From: Ordospora colligata OC4
Lineage: Eukaryota > Microsporidia > Ordosporidae
NCBI RefSeq assembly: GCF_000803265.1
Contig: NW_014575403.1
Location: forward strand, 186,001-250,000
DNA: 64,000 bases
Direction: 5' to 3'
This document shows positions 45,228-54,976 of this stretch, one piece after another; positions within the stretch are counted from its first letter, which is position 1; every line of letters starts with the position of its first letter. Below the pieces are notes generated by a model. That model saw only the letters and a list, made by a program, of their open reading frames with translations, did not search any database and was not told the DNA's origin. The position numbers were made by a program, and so were the translations under genes.

Positions 45228-47132
45228 ATGGCGAGTATAAAAATTATGGACTTGCTAATTGAGAAAATCAACGAGCTGCAAGACATATGCATGGAAAATA
45301 ACATAGCAAGCAGGATGGATCTTCCACAGATAGTGGTTATCGGAAGTCAGAGCTCTGGAAAAAGCAGTGTTTTAGAGAACATTGTTGGGAGGGACATACT
45401 TCCAAGAGGAACCGGAGTTGTTACAAGAAGGCCATTGATTCTTCAACTCATCCACAATAGCACAGAAGACTATGCTGTTTTTAACCATGCACCTGACACA
45501 AAGTACACTAATTTTGAAGAAGTTAGAAGGGAAATAGTAAATGAAACCAGCAGAATCCTTAAGTCCAAGAACGATGTATCGCCACTGCCAATCACATTGA
45601 AGTACTACTCTCCAAAGGTTTTGACACTAACACTAGTTGATCTCCCAGGCTTAGTAAGAGTGCCCACGAATGATCAGCCAAAAGATATATGTGCCAAGAT
45701 ATCTGAGATATGCAGGAAGTATGTATCGAATAAGAATGCATTGATACTTGCAGTATCATCTGCAAATACTGATATATCAAATTCTGATGCACTTCAGCTT
45801 GCCAGAGAGGTTGATCACGGATATGAAAGAACAATCGGCGTCCTTACAAAAATTGACCTGATGGATAACGGTACTGATGTTGTTGATGTATTGGCAGGTC
45901 GTGTGATATGCCTTAGACTGGGATTTGTTCCTGTTGTAAACAGAAGTCAACTAGACATAGAGAGAAGTAAAGGCATTCAACAGTCTCTGGATGACGAAGA
46001 GGAGTTTTTTGCAACACATGAATCATATAAGAGAAACAAAGCATATTGTGGAACGCGATATCTGATATCGAAGTTGCACAATATTCTTCATGAACATATA
46101 AGACAGTGTCTTCCTGAGCTTCAAGAAAAGATATCTAATGGGATTGTTCAGGCACAGGCAAATCTTCGGGATCTCGGAAATGTACCTTTGAGTCCTAAAG
46201 AGAACGTAATGAGGATAATTAATAGCATTTCAAGGCGGTTCAGTGACATTCTTTGTGGAAATCTTGAGTCTAAGGGAAGTGAGCTAATGGGAGGTGCAAG
46301 ACTCAGCTATGCATTTAATCACCACTTTGCAAGGTTCATAAGTAAACTAAATGCATTTGACAACATCCAGGACGATCAGGTAAGAACACTGTTATACAAT
46401 TCAAGTGGATCGTCATCAGTGGTGCTTTTTGGACATGGAGCATTTGAGAAGCTTGCGAAGCAGTCTGTTGAGTCATTTAGAATGCACAGCCTGAAGCTTG
46501 TGAGTATTGTATTTTCAGAGCTTGTAAGAATGATTAAGCATATTGTTAGTGTGTCTATAATGGCAAGATACCCGGTCCTTGGCGAGAAGATAATCAGCAG
46601 TGCTGTTGCAATGTTAAAGGAGCGAAGCGATGCAACGCATCGGCTTGTGGAGTCATTCATTGACTGGAATACTGCGTACATCAGTACAAAGCATCCTGAC
46701 TTCATCAAGTGGAGTGAAATGCTACCAAAGGAATATGAAGGTGCAGTGGAAAGCAGGAAAGCAGAGAAGATAGACTTTTACAAGGGAATGGACAATAAGA
46801 CAGTTCTTGATTCAATTCCAAATGTACTTAAGATTAGAGATGGACTGAGTGGACAGGAGGCAATGGAAATGAATATTATCAAATCAATGGTAGACTCCTA
46901 TTTCGAGATTATCAAGAAAACTGTTATTGACCAGGTTCCAAAGGCAATTATGTGTGAGCTCGTCAGGAAGTCAGAGAGCCAAATACAGGAGATGCTTTTC
47001 ATGGAAATATACAATAGAGACGATCTGGATGAAATAGCATCTGAGTCAGAAACAATCAAGACAGAAAGAACCGGGGTTGAAATGACACTTAAGGCTCTTA
47101 AGCAGGCATATGATATAATATGTTCACTATGA
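45228..47132 (+). CDS. VPS1: Dynamin-related GTPase, Vps1-like
   Basis: Membrane-scission GTPase of the vacuolar-sorting/peroxisome type. The GTPase domain has G1 GSQSSGKSS (39-47), the switch-I Thr in GVVTRRPL, G3 DLPG (~138) and G4 TKID. Middle and GED helical regions follow; there is no PH or proline-rich domain, as in Vps1/DLP1. At 634 residues it is somewhat shorter than yeast Vps1 (704), lacking most of the insert B region. The leader before the ATG is AT-rich with no CCC. It lies 56 bp downstream of RPR2 on the same strand. Confidence 0.95.
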   Translation: MASIKIMDLLIEKINELQDICMENNIASRMDLPQIVVIGSQSSGKSSVLENIVGRDILPRGTGVVTRRPLILQLIHNSTEDYAVFNHAPDTKYTNFEEVRREIVNETSRILKSKNDVSPLPITLKYYSPKVLTLTLVDLPGLVRVPTNDQPKDICAKISEICRKYVSNKNALILAVSSANTDISNSDALQLAREVDHGYERTIGVLTKIDLMDNGTDVVDVLAGRVICLRLGFVPVVNRSQLDIERSKGIQQSLDDEEEFFATHESYKRNKAYCGTRYLISKLHNILHEHIRQCLPELQEKISNGIVQAQANLRDLGNVPLSPKENVMRIINSISRRFSDILCGNLESKGSELMGGARLSYAFNHHFARFISKLNAFDNIQDDQVRTLLYNSSGSSSVVLFGHGAFEKLAKQSVESFRMHSLKLVSIVFSELVRMIKHIVSVSIMARYPVLGEKIISSAVAMLKERSDATHRLVESFIDWNTAYISTKHPDFIKWSEMLPKEYEGAVESRKAEKIDFYKGMDNKTVLDSIPNVLKIRDGLSGQEAMEMNIIKSMVDSYFEIIKKTVIDQVPKAIMCELVRKSESQIQEMLFMEIYNRDDLDEIASESETIKTERTGVEMTLKALKQAYDIICSL

Positions 47133-47204
47133 AGTGTAATATAATTTAATAGTGTAGCCTATTGGGCCAAGAGCTAGTCTTTGACGCACTGATTTGTTTT
47201 TATT

Positions 47205-47993
47205 CTAAATATCTCTTTTTATAACATGCATATCTCTTTTGTAGTATTCTGGATAGTTCTGAAGGTTGTGTAAGACATCATGGAATGGAATTGATATTGC
47301 TGAGGAAGCAATTCCTTTATGAATAATGTTAATATTTATGATGTGCAAGTGCAGTCTGAAGTATGTTGGCCTGTAATGAAAAAACAGAAACACATCAGGC
47401 TCACCAAGTCCAAAGTACGTTGCTAGTGTGTTTAGTATGTTTTTGTGTGCTCTTATCAGAATGTCTGGACTATTTAAATCTCTTATTGTTCTAAGGTTTT
47501 GATCCTTGAATATTGCCAAGATGTGCAGTGTTGCTTTTGATTCCAAGTTCCATTTGTAATCTGGAACTATCATTATTTCACTATCTTCATAAAGCACTCG
47601 TTCGTTCATATTTTCTCCGCTTTTATTAACAAGGTTTGCCATCCAATTCGAGCTGATGTGTGAATTATTTTCAACATAATGCAGGTATTCGTTGTATGTC
47701 TCAACGATGTGTTTGTTGACAGAGCGATACTTGTTGAGATGCTCCTCAGTAGCTGGATAGATAACTCTGAAGTGGATTTCCATTGGCATGCAAACCTTAT
47801 ATGAATAGTAAATGTCGTTTGATTGTGTTATTTGTTTAGGAAGATGCAATATTTGGTGGAGCAGATGGGCAGAGACGTTTTGGCTCTGTAATATAATGAT
47901 AGCTTTCAGTTCATCAATCCTTCCGATGTATATACTCTCCCCAAGCTTTGTAATGCTTTCTTCAAGAACAAATTCATGAATTACCTTATCCAT
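47205..47993 (-). CDS. DCS1: Scavenger mRNA decapping enzyme DcpS
   Basis: HIT-family pyrophosphatase that hydrolyses cap dinucleotides left by 3'-5' mRNA decay. Family segments visible: VIYPATEEHLNKY, IMIVPDYKWN, LHILAIFKDQNLRTIRDL and the C-terminal FFHYRPTYFRLHLHI. In the HIT triad (human YHLHVHF) the first His is Arg here, while the H-x-H pair with the catalytic His is kept. At 262 residues the N-terminal swapped domain is shorter than in the human protein (337). GCCC directly precedes the ATG. Converges with VPS1 (72 bp). Confidence 0.88.
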   Translation of the reverse strand: MDKVIHEFVLEESITKLGESIYIGRIDELKAIIILQSQNVSAHLLHQILHLPKQITQSNDIYYSYKVCMPMEIHFRVIYPATEEHLNKYRSVNKHIVETYNEYLHYVENNSHISSNWMANLVNKSGENMNERVLYEDSEIMIVPDYKWNLESKATLHILAIFKDQNLRTIRDLNSPDILIRAHKNILNTLATYFGLGEPDVFLFFHYRPTYFRLHLHIININIIHKGIASSAISIPFHDVLHNLQNYPEYYKRDMHVIKRDI

Positions 47994-48195
47994 GGGCAGG
48001 TATTTTATAAATGTTATATGGCACAGGTAATAAAGTGCTTGTAGTTATTTATGCATGTGCTAATAATTTTATTATGCACTAATACATTTGCTTATAATTG
48101 TAAGAGCACCAATGGTTTGTTGTTTCTCCTTTTAATCCATCAGTGATCTTGCTGAACCAAAGAATAAAAATAAAAACTCATCCCTATGCATTATC

Positions 48196-49008
48196 ATGGC
48201 GATCAGGCTTACGATTAGATACCGGGCAAATGCAATTGAAGCAAATGTTATGGGAACAGACACGCTAGAGATGCTAAAGATTCAAATACAGGAGATGACG
48301 GGCGTTTCTGTTGAGTGCCAAGTACTTTTGTTCAATGATAGGGTTCTTAATGACAATAACAAGGAGCTCAAAGAGTTAGGTGTGAACACAGATTGCGTTT
48401 TGTATCTGAAGAAGAGGATGGAGATGCAGAGTGGAGGCAAAAAGGAAAATTTCAGTGCATCTATGATGAAGAACCCGCTTGTGAAGAACTTCATGAAGAA
48501 CCCTGATGCAATGAAAAGTATCATTGAGATGTTTCCTGGGCTCAAGGATGAAATTGAAGCGAATCCTGAGATTCGGATGATGATGAATAGTTCCAGTCTT
48601 CAGGAAGAGCTGGAGATGCTTTCCATGAATCCTGAATACATGAACACACAGTTGAAGAATCTCGACATAACCATGTCAAAGCTTGAGAACATTCCAGGAG
48701 GAATTAATATGATCAGCAGTATGATTAAGGATGTGCAAGATCCACTATCAGCATCTCTCAAGGACGGAATCATTGGAGGATGCAAGGTTAAAGAGGGAAG
48801 AAAGATCGACAGCCCCATCCATGAGGCGATTCCAGGAGGAGGCATGAAGGCAGAAAGCCAGCTTGTAAAATATAGAGAGAAGCTCGCAGAGCTTAAGCAA
48901 ATGGGATTCAGAGGCACAAGAAGGAATCTTGATGCCCTTATTGCATGCAATGGAGACTTGGAGGGGACTATAATGCGCCTAGGTAAGGAGGATGGCAAAG
49001 CATCCTGA
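48196..49008 (+). CDS. DSK2: Ubiquilin/Dsk2-type proteasome shuttle factor
   Basis: Delivers ubiquitylated substrates to the proteasome. Domains: ubiquitin-like (1-75; IRLTIRYRANAIE, LKELGVNTDCVLYL), STI1/ubiquilin-type Met/Asn-rich helices (~90-180; MMKNPLVKNFMKNP, MLSMNPEYM) and a C-terminal UBA (~225-265; LKQMGFRGTRRNLDALIACNG) with the Met-Gly-Phe loop. The 270-residue length is below yeast Dsk2 (373) because the central region is cut. CCC lies 11 bp before the ATG. Functionally linked to Rpt5 and beta1 in this window. Confidence 0.92.
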   Translation: MAIRLTIRYRANAIEANVMGTDTLEMLKIQIQEMTGVSVECQVLLFNDRVLNDNNKELKELGVNTDCVLYLKKRMEMQSGGKKENFSASMMKNPLVKNFMKNPDAMKSIIEMFPGLKDEIEANPEIRMMMNSSSLQEELEMLSMNPEYMNTQLKNLDITMSKLENIPGGINMISSMIKDVQDPLSASLKDGIIGGCKVKEGRKIDSPIHEAIPGGGMKAESQLVKYREKLAELKQMGFRGTRRNLDALIACNGDLEGTIMRLGKEDGKAS

Positions 49009-49113
49009 GATACAAACACAGATATACATGCTTTATTATTAGCCAGAAACTAGATTTTATATGAGGTAGTAAAAAGCATTGTTGTTTTGTAGCGAAAGGT
49101 TTAATCAATCAAG

Positions 49114-52100
49114 CTAGCCTTCACATCCAACATATTTGGAGTTCATGAGATCAATAAATCTACATACACTGAAAGAACATATTCCTGCTATGTCACAAAT
49201 TGTATTTCCATTTTTCCTCAACTTAAGGAGATCATCAAACCTAAACGAAACAGGATGTGAAACCAGTATGTTCTGGACATACACTTCAATGCTGAAAAGT
49301 AGCGGCGAATCAGAAAGGAATAGAAGGAATATCTCAGACATGTCCAGGCACTCGTACATCTGCGCCAACACTCCCATGCTCATCAACCTCTCTGCACTAT
49401 ACTTGTATGTCCCATATTTTGAATCCCTTACCATTTCATCTGTTGAACTGCTAAATGCAAAAAATGGCCTCTTCTTAATAGCGAGCTTTGTTATAAACGA
49501 TTCCAAGTAGTTCTGATATAGCTCAATCTTGTTTGACAGATAATCATCTCTGTAGCACAAGTTGTCATAGCTAAGCTTGTTAATCCTTAACTCTTTGCTA
49601 CGCTCCTCAGACATAAACCTCAGAACAACAATGTCATGTGCCAACATGCACAGCATCTCAGAATACAGACTATGTCTTGTTGTGATTCTCCTGCCTTCCA
49701 AAAAGTTCAGATCATCAATTATAGACTCTTTTAAATGATCAATAGTCTCATACTGCACAGGTGGATACACTCCCATAGGCTCTCCATCATTCTTCACAGA
49801 CTTTTCATTCTTGCGCAGCTCCATATATGCATTCTGCTCTTCTTCGTCAGATTCCTTCACAAGCATCTCAATCAGGTTCCTTCCCTTGCATACTGATATC
49901 GCATATATCAGCTTCTTCTTCAATCCCCTTATGAAGTTATCAAGTGCCATCTTTTCAGAATCTTGAGAACACAGCCATTCAGGCCCAAAAATCATAAATG
50001 AGAGTGTCTTATTCTTGTCATCTGGAAACAAGGGCAAAGTATCCAAAATCTCACACATCTCAGGATCAAGTAGATTTGTGTTGTTCATAAGCAGAGTTGT
50101 GAGCTGATTAGCCGTACTACTCGGCATATACACTGTTGCCTTTTTGACTCTTCCAATATCATTCATGGATTCAAACTGGAAATAATTGTCGAGACTACTC
50201 ACATTCGTAAGTCTTCTCAGGATCTCGACATATCTCTCACGGCACTTTTTGAAAAACGGATACAAAGGAGAATAGAACTTCAATTCAAAGCTTCTTTTCT
50301 CATTTTCAATGTCATTCATGCATGTGTCGACCTCTTCATCTCTCATTCCCTCATCTCCGTAATCCGATTCTTCAAATACAGTAACCTCATCTGTCACATA
50401 CCCAAGAACCTTAGATACAATAAAGCACTTGTTCCTCAATGCCTTGCTGACAACAAAAGACTCGATGAATGCATCAGGTGCCAAAATAAACGGCATTACA
50501 AACTCAGAATAAAACATTCCAGATCCATAAAGCTTAAAGAAATATCTTAGAATGTACGAGACAGACTCCACATTCGACTCAAGGAAGTCAAGAACAGACG
50601 TAACCACTCCACGTATCACCATCAATCTTGTCTGGACGGTTTCTCTTACTCTTTCGTTCTCCAATGCCTTATCAACTAGCACATCCTGGTTGAACAGCAC
50701 TCTGTATATAAGCATCGGATTTGCATCCAGTTCAATATTCTCCAGGTTCCTCACAATGCTAAGAATCCCATCTCGCATTGCAAAGCTGCTATTTGCAACC
50801 CTGAAATAGTTCACCATCAATCTATGACATGCCGAGCTTGCTGGTAATTCATGCTGAATAGGAAGCTCAATCTCCTTAAACACCTCGAGTGAAAAAAAAG
50901 CACTAGAATGCATCCCAAGTGACATGTCTATAAACACAAACTTGCTGATATCAAGTCCTTCATTCAGAAGCTCCTTACGGAATGTCTCCAACACTAGGCT
51001 CACAAACATATATTCCTCCTTCTTCGAACACACATTTGAAAATATCGGAATTACTATGGATACCACAAATGCATCCAGGTCAGAAACATGCATAAGCAAT
51101 CCAGAGAGATACTTTGGATTATTTCTTAACAGCATCAACACCTTCTCAAACACCTTCGTGTCAATATCATCGCTTATTGGGCTCTTGACTATAATATTAC
51201 CTACCTCCATCCTGTTCTGTATCATCAGCTTTATCCTCATCTCAATGTCCTTGATCTGCATATCCTTCTCATAGATGCTATCAAACATCTTCGATATCTT
51301 GTAGTGCAGGTTCTCAATCTGGTTCTCTTTGCCCATCTCAGGTGAGACGCCAAAAAACAAAAATGCAAGCTTCTTTATAGAAAAGAAAGATGCGTCCTTC
51401 CTGAAATATATGTCATCAAAACACTTCTTGTACAGAAATGTTTTTAGAGTCAACTTCACTATCTCAACATACTCTCCACACATACTCATATCTTCTGAAA
51501 AAAAACTGCATTCGTTGTCTTCAATAATTGCATCGTATTGCTCCACATCACTCTCAGCCTTTGCTTCATTGTTCTCGTGCTCCATTTCCTCCTTCTTCAA
51601 ATTCTCCCATAACTTTTCTCCAATCTCATCAAATTTAGGCATCAGCATGTTCTCAACTTGTACATCCGCCCTTGCCATATCATCCTCTGAAAACACCATT
51701 CCCCTTGCACTTTTTATGCTTCTCGATATTCCCTTCGAACTCAAAAAGTGTGCAAGCGCATGAACACAATATATCACTTTTGCAAAATTCTTCCCTTCAT
51801 ACAAATCAATCACTTCAAAATGAAAATGTTTAGGCAGTCCCACCTGCACAATCCCATCCAGAAAATAGTTGATGTTGTCTGTATGTCTATACTGAAGAAT
51901 GCTTCCATTAAACACGCTCTTGACACATCTTGGAGCAAATGCTCTGCACACCTCTGCCAACACCATTCCTCGCTTCATCTCATCCTCAAACTCTTCAAAT
52001 GTTTCAGGTACATTTACAAATTCTCCTATCCATGTCTTTGCCTCCTCCAGTCTACAAAGATACTCATATGCTTTTGTGTTTCTTCTTTCCATATCCATCT

Positions 52101-52185
52101 CCTCTGATGTCACGTGGACATCTGTTCCAAGCCTTTGATGCACATTGATGCTATTTCTCTTAAGCTCTTGCTTCCTATTTTCCAT
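49114..52185 (-). CDS. IQG1: IQGAP-family actomyosin ring scaffold
   Basis: 1,023-residue scaffold linking actin, formins and Rho GTPases at the division site. A CH domain spans ~38-150 (YEYLCRLEEAKTWIGEF, YRHTDNINYFLDGI, VIYCVHALAHFL), matching IQGAP CH domains closely. A RasGAP-related domain starts near 255 and a RasGAP C-terminal domain (TIDHLKESIIDDLNFLEGRR) near 815. Only ~100 residues separate CH and GAP regions, leaving little room for IQ motifs. Start: the frame is open 100 codons further up, but that stretch lies over the divergent gene; the ATG at 52185 follows CACCC. Confidence 0.9.
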   Translation of the reverse strand: MENRKQELKRNSINVHQRLGTDVHVTSEEMDMERRNTKAYEYLCRLEEAKTWIGEFVNVPETFEEFEDEMKRGMVLAEVCRAFAPRCVKSVFNGSILQYRHTDNINYFLDGIVQVGLPKHFHFEVIDLYEGKNFAKVIYCVHALAHFLSSKGISRSIKSARGMVFSEDDMARADVQVENMLMPKFDEIGEKLWENLKKEEMEHENNEAKAESDVEQYDAIIEDNECSFFSEDMSMCGEYVEIVKLTLKTFLYKKCFDDIYFRKDASFFSIKKLAFLFFGVSPEMGKENQIENLHYKISKMFDSIYEKDMQIKDIEMRIKLMIQNRMEVGNIIVKSPISDDIDTKVFEKVLMLLRNNPKYLSGLLMHVSDLDAFVVSIVIPIFSNVCSKKEEYMFVSLVLETFRKELLNEGLDISKFVFIDMSLGMHSSAFFSLEVFKEIELPIQHELPASSACHRLMVNYFRVANSSFAMRDGILSIVRNLENIELDANPMLIYRVLFNQDVLVDKALENERVRETVQTRLMVIRGVVTSVLDFLESNVESVSYILRYFFKLYGSGMFYSEFVMPFILAPDAFIESFVVSKALRNKCFIVSKVLGYVTDEVTVFEESDYGDEGMRDEEVDTCMNDIENEKRSFELKFYSPLYPFFKKCRERYVEILRRLTNVSSLDNYFQFESMNDIGRVKKATVYMPSSTANQLTTLLMNNTNLLDPEMCEILDTLPLFPDDKNKTLSFMIFGPEWLCSQDSEKMALDNFIRGLKKKLIYAISVCKGRNLIEMLVKESDEEEQNAYMELRKNEKSVKNDGEPMGVYPPVQYETIDHLKESIIDDLNFLEGRRITTRHSLYSEMLCMLAHDIVVLRFMSEERSKELRINKLSYDNLCYRDDYLSNKIELYQNYLESFITKLAIKKRPFFAFSSSTDEMVRDSKYGTYKYSAERLMSMGVLAQMYECLDMSEIFLLFLSDSPLLFSIEVYVQNILVSHPVSFRFDDLLKLRKNGNTICDIAGICSFSVCRFIDLMNSKYVGCEG

Positions 52186-52279
52186 GGGTGAAAAAAACCT
52201 GTGACATTTATGCAGGTACGCCTTTAATCCATCATGTACACATGCATTACTTTCAATTCCATCCGTCAATGCCCTTGAC

Positions 52280-54136
52280 ATGCAGGAGTTACTCAAAGGT
52301 TTGATCAGCTCAATATTCAAGAGTGGAAGAGTGACACCTTCGCCTCTTCTTGTTGAAAGTGCACTGAAACACACACGCATATCCAATAGAACCATTGATG
52401 AAACATACCTCGAAAGACTCATCAAGGCAAGATCATATAATGCATATCTGATGTATCGAAGAATGTGCAAAACTGATGCTGACAAAATAATGTTCTACAT
52501 AATCATAAAGATGTCAAACTCTCAATCTTCAATTGTTGATGAGTTGAATAGAAACCTCAAGAAAGGTGCATTAGGATTTGAAACATCATATTTTACAGAT
52601 TGTGGAATTGGATATCTTAGAGATAAGATAGATCTACACACATGTACAATTGTTTTCCAGGTGTACCAGAATGCATGCATTTACAAAAAGTTGAAGTGTT
52701 TACAATCGTTCCATTCAAAGGCGCATTCTCAATTCTATAAGGTTGTTAGAGAAGAGCTTGAGAAGTATGAATGCGCTGTAATGGCTCAGGAAGATGAACT
52801 ACTTGAGTTCTATTCAGGAATGTATTCTGCATATATAAAGCTGCAGATCATTCATCAACTCAATGAGTGCTTCACAGATTATCCAAAGATGCCATTTGAG
52901 TTTTTGAAGCCTGATATGTATTCAGGTCGTGATTTCTATAGAAAAGTGCTTGAATCGAGCTTTTTGCACATCAACAGGTGCTTGAATTCATTTGTGTTCC
53001 GAGGTGAATTTAGTGATGATACAAACGAGTTTTTTATTTGTAGAAGCATGTCTGTGAATCCATGGGACGAGTTTACGGTTGATTTTGGCCTTGTTCCTAG
53101 ATTTGTGCCCAACAGTGTGGTTGAGAAAATACTTTATATAGGTAAATGTGCATTGCTTGTTAGAAAGTATAATGCTGACAGTATAGATAAGATACATACA
53201 TCTGAGATTGATAGTTATGCCGAAACAAAAGGAAATCGCATGTTTGGAATTGAAAATATGTCTGTAGATGGTGCCTGTGATACACATGAAGGTTTGTACA
53301 AACATGCTTGTCTTGACATACTCAGCCCTGGTTTAGCTGATGATGTTGATTTGGCTCTTGATATATCCAACAAGCAAGTAGAAAAAAGGTTTTTGAGAGA
53401 CATGAGAATCTGGAAGCATATAGATGGAGCAAGAAATTGCTTTCTTTTTGGAAGAGGCGACTTTATAGAAACGCTCTTCATGTATTTAAAGGATAGTAAA
53501 AATCTTAGCAGCAAGAGTTTCAGCTATATTCTTGACATGGCTGTTAGGAACACATATGGACAAGTAGATGAGTTTGCATCTGGTCTGGGCGTGTACATTG
53601 CTGATGAAAAAAATAGATATGAGAATTTTGCGCTATTTAGCCACGTGGAGTATCCTGCAAATATGGTTATCACAAATGAGTGTGTATTGAAGCTTGTGAT
53701 GATTTTTCAGTTTCTTTGGAAGCTTAAACTTGTTGAGCATCTTGTTCTGAAGTTATCGGCGATGGAATTGGAAAAGCCCACAAGGATAAGAATTGCATTG
53801 TATACAAGTTTGGTGTATAAGATAAGTTATTATGTATTTGAGGAAGTTATTTCGTTCAGGTGGAGATTTTCATTGGCTGGTGGAGAAATGCCTTTGAATG
53901 ATTTGAGAAGAGGTGTGGAAAAAACACTTGATGCGATTATTTGCCAAAGCCAGATTGAAGGAGGAATAGAACGAGTTCTTGATTCACTGAAAGATTGTTT
54001 GATGGATGCAGGCACAAGAGTGTGTTTATTTGATGACTCGAAGATACAAAATGTGCTTTGTGAAATGGTTGAGAAGTCAGGGAATGTGTTGATTGGAACA
54101 TCACTGTCAGATCTTAGGAAGTATGTGATTGTGTGA
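52280..54136 (+). CDS. Gamma-tubulin complex component (GCP/Spc97-Spc98 family)
   Basis: 618-residue helical GRIP-type protein of the microtubule-nucleating complex at spindle plaques. Diagnostic stretches: GEFSDDTNEFFI, PRFVPNSVVEKILYIGKCALLVRKY, DMRIWKHI..NCFLFGRGDFIETLF (GRIP1/GRIP2 junction) and LKLVMIFQFLWKLKLVEHLVLKL. It is shorter than yeast Spc97/Spc98 (~820-850), so the GCP2 versus GCP3 assignment is open. CCC lies 5 bp before the ATG. It diverges from IQG1 with 94 bp between starts. Confidence 0.85.
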   Translation: MQELLKGLISSIFKSGRVTPSPLLVESALKHTRISNRTIDETYLERLIKARSYNAYLMYRRMCKTDADKIMFYIIIKMSNSQSSIVDELNRNLKKGALGFETSYFTDCGIGYLRDKIDLHTCTIVFQVYQNACIYKKLKCLQSFHSKAHSQFYKVVREELEKYECAVMAQEDELLEFYSGMYSAYIKLQIIHQLNECFTDYPKMPFEFLKPDMYSGRDFYRKVLESSFLHINRCLNSFVFRGEFSDDTNEFFICRSMSVNPWDEFTVDFGLVPRFVPNSVVEKILYIGKCALLVRKYNADSIDKIHTSEIDSYAETKGNRMFGIENMSVDGACDTHEGLYKHACLDILSPGLADDVDLALDISNKQVEKRFLRDMRIWKHIDGARNCFLFGRGDFIETLFMYLKDSKNLSSKSFSYILDMAVRNTYGQVDEFASGLGVYIADEKNRYENFALFSHVEYPANMVITNECVLKLVMIFQFLWKLKLVEHLVLKLSAMELEKPTRIRIALYTSLVYKISYYVFEEVISFRWRFSLAGGEMPLNDLRRGVEKTLDAIICQSQIEGGIERVLDSLKDCLMDAGTRVCLFDDSKIQNVLCEMVEKSGNVLIGTSLSDLRKYVIV

Positions 54137-54225
54137 GTTTATGGACTATAAAGGATGGATACACTAATTGAATTGGAGTGTCTCTGGTTCATAATAAAAG
54201 ATAATATTATACTTAGATTGATTTA

Positions 54226-54903
54226 TTAAAGCTCTGTAGGCTCTCTGTTGTTGTTTATGTCTAGCTCAATTCGTGTATCCTCAGGTAGTGGCTTAATCCC
54301 TGATTCGATTATTGTGACTTTATTTCTTGGTTCATTTGTTTTCCTGTCGATGGAGACCAGCTGTTGAATTTCCTTCAGAATATCGAAGCTTTCTTGCCCA
54401 ATGATTCTGCCAAATGCAGTGTGCTTTCCATCAAGATGCTTCTGTTGTCCAAAAGTAATGAAAAATTGTGATCCATTTGTATTTGGGCCTCTGTTTGCCA
54501 TGGAAAGAACACCTGCTGTATCATGTAGTATTTTTGAGTTCTCGTCTTCAAATGGTATCCCGTCTTTATATGTTGAAATGGAACCTGTGCCATTGCTGTT
54601 GACAATATCACCTCCTTGCATCATGAATCCAGGAATGATTCTGTGGAAGATGCTGTTTTTGTAATGCAAGGGAATCTTATTGAATTCTTCTCCTCCTTTT
54701 ACAAGGTTATAGAAGTTTTCTGCAGCAAGTGGCGTGTTTTCAAAATCAAGAATAAACTGCATCTGCTTCTGTCGAATCTCTTCATTTCCATTCTCATCAA
54801 CGACTGTATATTGTATGTTGAAATAAGGCGTGCCTTTATACAATGATGAGGATGCACAGACGATGGAGAGCATTGATGCACCTAAAATAATCATTATGCG
54901 CAT
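54226..54903 (-). CDS. Secretory cyclophilin (peptidyl-prolyl isomerase)
   Basis: Cyclophilin-fold isomerase with an N-terminal signal peptide ([20 protein letters not shown]), so it should act in the ER or outside the cell. Catalytic-site segments [14 protein letters not shown] and NGSQFFIT are intact. The cyclosporin-contacting Trp of the WLDGKH segment is His ([11 protein letters not shown]). A C-terminal extension of ~25 residues is acidic and Asn-rich. Start: the frame opens further upstream, overlapping the divergent aminopeptidase, but the ATG at 54903 follows CCCATTA and gives the clean signal peptide. 73 bp separate the two divergent ATGs. Confidence 0.93.
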   Translation of the reverse strand: MRIMIILGASMLSIVCASSSLYKGTPYFNIQYTVVDENGNEEIRQKQMQFILDFENTPLAAENFYNLVKGGEEFNKIPLHYKNSIFHRIIPGFMMQGGDIVNSNGTGSISTYKDGIPFEDENSKILHDTAGVLSMANRGPNTNGSQFFITFGQQKHLDGKHTAFGRIIGQESFDILKEIQQLVSIDRKTNEPRNKVTIIESGIKPLPEDTRIELDINNNREPTEL

Positions 54904-54976
54904 TAATGGGCTAAAACCTGGATATTGCATAAATAAACAATGAGGTAATTTAATTTTTTTGTTTGTTGACACCCAA

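Noticed and set aside
52186..52485. 100-codon N-terminal extension of the IQGAP frame
   Set aside because: It lies over the promoter and first 200 bp of the divergent gamma-tubulin complex gene; the downstream ATG at 52185 carries CACCC and begins just before the CH domain.
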